Source of the DNA: a bacterium
GTDB lineage: Bacteria > Armatimonadota > Zipacnadia > Zipacnadales > Zipacnadaceae
NCBI GenBank assembly: GCA_030602615.1
Contig: JAUVZM010000020.1
Coordinates: forward strand, 1 to 38,998
Reading direction: 5' to 3'
DNA length: 38,998 bases
Part shown: positions 33,783 to 38,998 of the stretch, one piece after another
How positions within the stretch are numbered: position 1 is the stretch's first letter
Layout: the number at the start of each line of letters is the position of its first letter
Position numbers and translations under genes: made by a program
The notes under the pieces: generated by a model
The model's database searches: none
Told to the model about the DNA's origin: nothing
What the model saw: the letters and a program-made list of their open reading frames with translations, nothing else

Positions 33783-35876
33783 TTAATATTCGCTACTGCC
33801 CTCAAGCGGTAGGTGGACGGAGAAGGCACTGCCCTGCCCCGGCTCACTGTTGACTTCAATCCGTCCTCCCAGCAGTGTGGTTATCTGGGAGGCAATGGCC
33901 AACCCCAGCCCCACTCCCTCAACTGAGCGGCTTATCTCTTCGCTGCCCCGGTCGAAGGCCTCGAAGATGCGCCCCTGCAGTTCGATCGGTATGCCCGGCC
34001 CCGTATCCGAGATCTGAGCTACTGCTTCTCCCTCTACGATGAAGGCAGATACTTCCACTTGGCCTCTATGGTAATTAAATTTTATTGCGTTGTCTACTAA
34101 GTTGATAAGGACTTGTTCAATTCGCCGGGGATCGGTGAATACCTCCAGGCTATCTGGAGGCAACTTAAGTAGTATCTCTACCCCAGCTTGGTCGGCTCTT
34201 GAACGCAGCGTCTGGGTGGCATGCTCAACTGCCTGGCGCAGATCAACTTTGCGTTTGCGGATTGATATCTTGCCCGCTTGCAAGTGCGACCAGTCGGTGA
34301 GATCGTCCAGAATGCGGCGCATATGGCGACAAGCCGAATCCATCCTCGCCAGGTACTGATGCTGGTCTTCGTTGAGGGGACCGACTTCTTCATCCAAGAC
34401 CAGTTCGCTGGTCGCCTGCAAGGAAGCTAGCGGAGCGCGCAGTTCGTGAGAGATACTGGACACAAACAGCTCCCGCAGCTTGTCCACCCGAATTCTCTCC
34501 AGAGCGACTGCGGCCATAGCTGCCAACGAGCGCAGCAGGCGCACTCGCTGGGGAGGTATGGGCGCGTGAGTCTGGTGGTTGTCGGCGACCAGCAGGCCCA
34601 CCAGATCTCCGTGCGTGCGCAGCGGCACTAACAGTTGAGGGTAGTCGCCTTCTGCACCGCCAGTAGCTCCCTCGTCACCGTCTTCGGGGCCGAGTAGTAC
34701 ATACGGCGCCTCGCCGCAAGCGGCATCAGCCAGCAGATTGTCGCTAGACTTGAGCGGATAGCTGCGGTCGGATATATCCGCCACCCCGCCGTCAGAGGTG
34801 GCCTGCAGAGTGCCACGCAGTAGGCTCTGCTCGTCATCGGTCAGGTAAATGCTGACCCGGTCGAAACCGATTTCCACAGCCGCGTTAGTTGCGATCTTCT
34901 CGAGAACTTCCGAGGGTTGCTGACTGTCAGTTACAGCCACCGCCGCATTTAGAACCGTGCGAGCGAGCTCTTCTTCTTCCCAGGTCTGAGTGGCCGCTGC
35001 TCCAATCTGCTGGGCGCGGCGCTGCAAGAGCCGATCCAGCCGCTCATTGTGAATGAGCACTGCCGTCAGGGCACAAAGAAATTGCAAAGCATTTCTGTGC
35101 GGTTCGCCGAGCGGCGTGACTGCTGAACTAACCATAGCCAGAGCCCCTACCGGACCATTCTCCGAGACCATGGGCAGTGCAATCACCCGCCGCGCGCTGG
35201 GACCAGCCTCACCGATCTGATCGATGAGCAGCTCTTTGTGGTGTAGCGAGCGCCAGGCAGTGTCACGAACCTGCACTTCCCAGTCGGCCGCCTCGGCTTG
35301 GGTGCTTCCGTAGCCGTGAAAGTCCTCAAATTCGTTGCCTTCTTGATTCAAGACTCCTATCCAGCAGCGGTTGGCCTCCATTATGCTCATTGCTGCCTGA
35401 GCAATAGCGGCAAGCCGTGGGGTTAAGTCTTTTTTGGTGGCGACTATGGTAGCCAAATCCAGGAGGCACTGGTTGAACTCACAAATGCGGCGAGTTTGCT
35501 GACGGCTGCCGATGATTTCTTCGGCACGCTTGACTACCAGGAGCAATTCGTTAATCCAGCGGTCAGACTTGGTAACATGGTAGTCAGCACCTGCTGACAG
35601 AGCACGAGCTCCCAGTAGTTGACTGTCGCGGGAGGCGAGGACTACGAAATACGTATCAGGGGCCCGCGCGGTGATACGCTGCAGTTCCTCGAGGGCAGGG
35701 GAGAATAACAGTTCCAGGTCGCAGACAATAACGTCGTAGTGCTCCTGGGCTAGCAGCTTCTCAAGCACTGGCACTGAATGGCACTCACTGGCCTGCCAGT
35801 CCGGCGCCACTCGATGAATCTCAGCAAGGATCTCGCCGACTTGCTCTTCATTCGCACAGGCAATGAGGATTCTCAT
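33783..35876 (-). CDS. Hybrid sensor histidine kinase (REC-GAF-GAF-HisKA-HATPase)
   Basis: This 697-residue protein has no membrane segment, so it senses a cytoplasmic signal. Order: N-terminal receiver-like domain (1-120), two GAF-like domains (about 130-280 and 305-460), a dimerisation and phospho-acceptor helix with SISHELRAPLASLQ (His477), and an ATPase domain with N-box DNAIKFN, DTGPGIP and GVGLGLAIAS. The receiver keeps Asp53 and Lys103, but the acidic metal-binding pair at its first strand is missing (ILIACANEE), so phosphorylation may be impaired. It starts 63 bases after tadC and ends 15 bases before the response regulator, suggesting one transcription unit. No ribosome binding site is evident at the ATG at 35876. 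Confidence 0.92.
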   Translation of the reverse strand: MRILIACANEEQVGEILAEIHRVAPDWQASECHSVPVLEKLLAQEHYDVIVCDLELLFSPALEELQRITARAPDTYFVVLASRDSQLLGARALSAGADYHVTKSDRWINELLLVVKRAEEIIGSRQQTRRICEFNQCLLDLATIVATKKDLTPRLAAIAQAAMSIMEANRCWIGVLNQEGNEFEDFHGYGSTQAEAADWEVQVRDTAWRSLHHKELLIDQIGEAGPSARRVIALPMVSENGPVGALAMVSSAVTPLGEPHRNALQFLCALTAVLIHNERLDRLLQRRAQQIGAAATQTWEEEELARTVLNAAVAVTDSQQPSEVLEKIATNAAVEIGFDRVSIYLTDDEQSLLRGTLQATSDGGVADISDRSYPLKSSDNLLADAACGEAPYVLLGPEDGDEGATGGAEGDYPQLLVPLRTHGDLVGLLVADNHQTHAPIPPQRVRLLRSLAAMAAVALERIRVDKLRELFVSSISHELRAPLASLQATSELVLDEEVGPLNEDQHQYLARMDSACRHMRRILDDLTDWSHLQAGKISIRKRKVDLRQAVEHATQTLRSRADQAGVEILLKLPPDSLEVFTDPRRIEQVLINLVDNAIKFNYHRGQVEVSAFIVEGEAVAQISDTGPGIPIELQGRIFEAFDRGSEEISRSVEGVGLGLAIASQITTLLGGRIEVNSEPGQGSAFSVHLPLEGSSEY

Positions 35877-35939
35877 TACGTTGGTTGGCTACGAGTGTGC
35901 CCGTGGCTCTCCCCTGGAGTCCTGTGACGGCAACTGTTG

Positions 35940-36884
35940 TTACCAGCCCAACTCTTTGAAGCCCCTGAATACTGTTATCAGGCCTGGGCCGAGCACGGTA
36001 ATGAACAATGCCGGCAGGATAAAAAAGATCAGGGGAAACAGCATCTTGATGGCCAAGCTGGCGGCAATTTGGCGCACGCGCAGGCTGCGCTGGGTGCGCA
36101 GTGAGTCGGCTTGGGTGCGCAAGGTCTTGGCGATGCTGACACCGAGCTGCTCGGCTTGCCGGAGAGCCGCCACCAACATCCTCAGCTCATCCAGGTCAAC
36201 CCGCTTTGCCATATCGTGCCAGGCCTGCTGTCGGCTTTTTCCCAGGCGCATCTCCGCCAGCACTCGGTTGAACTCGTCGACCAGCGGGCCCTGCTTGCGC
36301 TTGGTTACCACAGCCAGCGCGCCGTCGAGGCCAGTGCCTGCCTCGGCACTTACCACCAATAAGTCAATAACATCGGGCAACGATTTGCGAATAGTATACT
36401 GGCGACCTCTTATCTTCAGATCCAGGTAGTAATCAGGGCCCAGGATTCCCAGTAATGCCAGCAGGCCGCTGCCGAGCCATCGGTGCAACGTAGCGCCAGG
36501 CCACAGTATAAATAGGGCGCCAGCGGCTATCAGCCCTCCAAAAACGAAGATGAAACGCAATGTCAAGAAGCTGTCAACCGTCAGACCGCTGGGACTGCCT
36601 GCCCGATCGAGCTTATCTCTGGCAGTAGCCTTTGCCTGGGATGGCGCAAGCTGCATAACGTGGTCGCGCATACGCTGCAGGCCGGGCACGATGAGTCTTT
36701 CGCCGATCGACTTAGACAACTCCGTATCCAGTTGGGTGCCCTCCATCACCACCCGGCTGCGCTGCTGGACATCCTCGACTCTCTCCCAGATCCGCACTGC
36801 GTGGCTCTCGGTGGCAAACCCGGCTATCAGGGCGGCGATGGCCGCGAAGACCAATATTCCGATTACTATGAATAGCCCTGCCAT
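35940..36884 (-). CDS. tadC: Tad pilus inner-membrane platform protein TadC
   Basis: This is a 314-residue T2SSF-domain protein (GspF family). It has an N-terminal membrane segment (LFIVIGILVFAAIAALIAG), a membrane pair in the middle (around 110-150), a cytoplasmic domain with LPDVIDLLVVSAEAGTGLDGALAVV, and a C-terminal membrane segment (LIFFILPALFITVLGPGLITV). In Tad systems TadB and TadC form the platform that couples the ATPase TadA to Flp pilin polymerisation. AGGTGG and AAGGG upstream of the ATG at 36884 give a good site. It follows tadB after 40 bases. Confidence 0.93.
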   Translation of the reverse strand: MAGLFIVIGILVFAAIAALIAGFATESHAVRIWERVEDVQQRSRVVMEGTQLDTELSKSIGERLIVPGLQRMRDHVMQLAPSQAKATARDKLDRAGSPSGLTVDSFLTLRFIFVFGGLIAAGALFILWPGATLHRWLGSGLLALLGILGPDYYLDLKIRGRQYTIRKSLPDVIDLLVVSAEAGTGLDGALAVVTKRKQGPLVDEFNRVLAEMRLGKSRQQAWHDMAKRVDLDELRMLVAALRQAEQLGVSIAKTLRTQADSLRTQRSLRVRQIAASLAIKMLFPLIFFILPALFITVLGPGLITVFRGFKELGW

Positions 36885-36924
36885 AAGCCCTTTTCCACCT
36901 CTTCATTGCCAGCCAATGAGCTGC

Positions 36925-37884
36925 TTAGATGTCGATAGTTACGAGCTTTTTAATTACTATGGCTCCCAGTCCCATCAGCCCACATCCGATGACCAATAGT
37001 ATGTTGCCCAACCTGGTAGTAAAAAGAGGATCCATATAACCTGGGTTGGTTATGCTCATCACAAATGCTATGCCGAAGGGCAGAGCCAGCAGGATAGCCG
37101 CCGACAGTCTACCTTCGGTAGTTGCTGCTGCGATTTCCCCGCTAAGCTTTACTCGCTCACGAATCATACCGCCGATATTGTCCAGTATCTCAGCCAGGTT
37201 GCCGCCGATCTCAAGTTGTGTTTGCACCGCTGAGACCACTAGTTCCAGATCATAGTCTTTGGTTCGGTCAATGAGGTTGTCCAGAGCCTCCGACACGGAG
37301 GCACCAAACTGAACTTCCTCTACGACCTGGGAAAACTCCTGGGATATGGGAGGATGCATCTGGCTGGCAATGAGCTGCAAGCCCCGCAAGAAAGAAAAGC
37401 CTGAACGCAGCGCCGAAGCCAGCATATCCATGGCCTCAGGGATCTGAGCAGTAAGCGCCTTAGCACGAGACGACTGACGTGCCTTCAACATCACCCAGGG
37501 AACAACTGCGCCAATCCCTGCTCCCAGCACAGCCACAGGCCAACGCTGGCTGGCTCCCAGCCCGATGAGAGCCCCAACGATACCTGCGCCGATAATCAAC
37601 GCGATTAGCTCTGAAGGCCGCAATAGCCACCCGGCGCGCAATATCTCTATCTGCAGGGCGTTCTGGATCTCAGTTCGTCGCAGCAGACTGGTAATGATCG
37701 GAGCGCGATCGCGCACGCTGGGCCAATCCGTTCTTGGTGCTGCCGATTGGCGGGGTGCATCGTGAACAGCTATGCTTGAGAGGCGTTTGTGGTCGCCTCT
37801 TGCGCGGGCCGAGGCTATATAGGCTATCGCCCCGCCAGCCACGGCCAGAAGCAACACAGTGCCAGCAAGCAGAAGGGCACCCAT
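36925..37884 (-). CDS. tadB: Tad pilus inner-membrane platform protein TadB
   Basis: This is a 319-residue T2SSF-domain protein. It has an N-terminal membrane segment (ALLLAGTVLLLAVAGGAIAYI), two more membrane segments at about 90-130, the cytoplasmic GspF domain with IPEAMDMLASALRSGFSF and LEIGGNLAEILDNI, and a C-terminal membrane segment (ILLVIGCGLMGLGAIVI). It is the partner of TadC in the Flp/Tad assembly platform. The ATG at 37884 lies three bases after the tadA stop, so the genes are tightly coupled. Confidence 0.93.
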   Translation of the reverse strand: MGALLLAGTVLLLAVAGGAIAYIASARARGDHKRLSSIAVHDAPRQSAAPRTDWPSVRDRAPIITSLLRRTEIQNALQIEILRAGWLLRPSELIALIIGAGIVGALIGLGASQRWPVAVLGAGIGAVVPWVMLKARQSSRAKALTAQIPEAMDMLASALRSGFSFLRGLQLIASQMHPPISQEFSQVVEEVQFGASVSEALDNLIDRTKDYDLELVVSAVQTQLEIGGNLAEILDNIGGMIRERVKLSGEIAAATTEGRLSAAILLALPFGIAFVMSITNPGYMDPLFTTRLGNILLVIGCGLMGLGAIVIKKLVTIDI

Positions 37885-37887
37885 TGA

Positions 37888-38998
37888 TCACATCACCCCC
37901 GCAGGTTGCTGCGAGGAGGGCATAAAGATATCGGCAGACAGCTTGTAGCCTTCGGCCTCCAGAATGTCCATAAACAGTGGCCGAACACCGGTGGCGGTGT
38001 GTTCGCCGATAACATTCCCCTCCTCGTCTATTCCACTACGTTTGAATGTAAACAGGTCCTGCAACACAATCCCTTCGCCTTCCATGCGCTGTACTTCAGT
38101 AATAGAAGTGATGCGTCGCGAACCGTCACGCAGACGATTCTGGTGGACGATCAGATGCAGCGCCGAGGAAATCTGCTGACGGATGGCGCTGATGGGTAGC
38201 TCCATCCCCGCCATCAGCGTCATTGTTTCCAGACGGGCTAGAGCATCGCGCGGTGAGTTGCAGTGCACGGTGCTCATTGATCCTTCGTGCCCGGTGTTCA
38301 TAGCTTGAAGCATGTCCAGGGCTTCTCCGCCCCGTACCTCCCCGACAATGATCCGGTCTGGTCGCATCCGCAGCGAGTTTCTCACCAGCGTACGGATAGA
38401 GATCTCCCCTTTGCCCTCTGTGTTCGGCGGCCGGCTTTCCAGAGTTATTATGTGGTTTTGCTGGAGCTGTAGCTCGGCAGCATCCTCGATCGTGATGATT
38501 CGTTCATCCTCAGGGATAAATGAAGAAAGAACGTTGAGGGTCGTCGTTTTCCCGCTGCCGGTTCCACCCGAGACCATCATGTTCAGGCGAGAACGGACGC
38601 AGGCCTCCAGGAAGTCCTTGATCTGGGAGGTCAGGGTACCAAAGTTGACCAGATCGTCAGGAGTATAAGGATCGGCGGAGAATTTGCGAATCGTAATACA
38701 AGGGCCATTAATGGCCAGTGGAGGGATGATGGCATTGACCCGCGAGCCGTCGGGCAGGCGAGCATCTACCATAGGCATACTCTCGTCTAGCCGGCGCCCG
38801 AGCGGCGCAATAATCTTCTCAATGATGCGCATTACGTGGTCATCGTCGGCAAAGCGCCGGTTGGTCAATTGCAGTCTACCATTTCGTTCAATGAAGACCT
38901 GGTGGGGGCCATTGACCATTATCTCGGTGATGTCCGGGTCATCAATTAGCGTCTGAATGGGCCCATAGCCGAGTACCTCGTAGATTACTTCCTGTTCG
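37888..38998 (-). CDS. tadA: Tad pilus assembly ATPase TadA/CpaF (5' end outside window)
   Basis: The frame stays open to the right edge of the window, so the N-terminus is missing; 369 residues are visible of a usual 430-480. It is a secretion ATPase of the VirB11/CpaF type. The visible part includes [13 protein letters not shown] with [10 protein letters not shown], Walker [12 protein letters not shown], the Asp box [11 protein letters not shown], and [29 protein letters not shown] with the His box. It powers extension (and in some systems retraction) of Flp pili. Other tad genes, including the pilin and secretin, would lie beyond the window. Confidence 0.95.
   Translation of the reverse strand, partial: EQEVIYEVLGYGPIQTLIDDPDITEIMVNGPHQVFIERNGRLQLTNRRFADDDHVMRIIEKIIAPLGRRLDESMPMVDARLPDGSRVNAIIPPLAINGPCITIRKFSADPYTPDDLVNFGTLTSQIKDFLEACVRSRLNMMVSGGTGSGKTTTLNVLSSFIPEDERIITIEDAAELQLQQNHIITLESRPPNTEGKGEISIRTLVRNSLRMRPDRIIVGEVRGGEALDMLQAMNTGHEGSMSTVHCNSPRDALARLETMTLMAGMELPISAIRQQISSALHLIVHQNRLRDGSRRITSITEVQRMEGEGIVLQDLFTFKRSGIDEEGNVIGEHTATGVRPLFMDILEAEGYKLSADIFMPSSQQPAGVM

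Overview
This 39-kb window is bacterial chromosome. It is gene-dense and mostly GC-rich, and it carries many conserved single-copy genes: ffh, rpsP, khpA, trmD, rplS, lepB, rnhB, comM, serS, hrcA, grpE, ftsZ and ligA. A YlqD-family gene in the ribosomal/trmD operon, a paired AdnAB-like helicase-nuclease, an HrcA repressor and a Tad pilus locus with its own two-component system suggest a Terrabacteria-type lineage. An uncultured Armatimonadota-like or Chloroflexota-like group is possible. This is inferred from gene content only; there is no rRNA in the window to settle it.

Layout. Positions 1-1833 hold the end of a TIM-barrel glycoside-hydrolase-like protein and a small protein of the ATC-hydrolase family. 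Positions 1834-2281 form a gene-free stretch with a structured region, a strong terminator and a consensus promoter. From 2282 to 7600 one long plus-strand operon encodes protein export and translation functions: ffh, rpsP, khpA, ylqD, trmD, rplS, lepB and rnhB. RimM, normally found just before trmD, is not there, and L19 carries an unusual acidic tail. From 7835 to 11881 there is a lower-GC cassette of two paralogous GT87 membrane mannosyltransferase-like genes flanking an inverted polyprenyl-phosphate-mannose synthase-like gene. It lies between rnhB and comM. From 12009 to 17409 come comM, serS (reverse), a Na+/Ca2+-exchanger family protein (reverse) and a muconate-cycloisomerase-like enzyme (reverse).

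Positions 17570-23964 encode two translationally coupled helicase-nucleases, probably a heterodimeric DNA-end-resection enzyme. They are followed by a convergent MazG-like pyrophosphohydrolase. From 24388 to 27520 come hrcA, grpE and ftsZ; hrcA and ftsZ each have a near-consensus sigma-70-type promoter. Positions 27554-29913 hold two coupled GT4 glycosyltransferases on the minus strand, one of them PimB-like, behind a leader with a tiny ORF that has a very strong ribosome binding site. From 30178 to 33024 come an Alg5-like glycosyltransferase and ligA. From 33021 to the right edge the minus strand carries tadA (cut by the window end), tadB, tadC, a REC-GAF-GAF histidine kinase and an OmpR-type regulator, which look like one transcription unit.

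How they fit together. Several glycosyltransferases (Dpm1-like, two GT87, PimB-like GT4, Alg5-like) suggest a polyprenol-linked glycosylation pathway for envelope glycans. The Tad genes and two-component pair suggest regulated surface adhesion. I saw no CRISPR array, tRNA, rRNA, insertion sequence or prophage gene.
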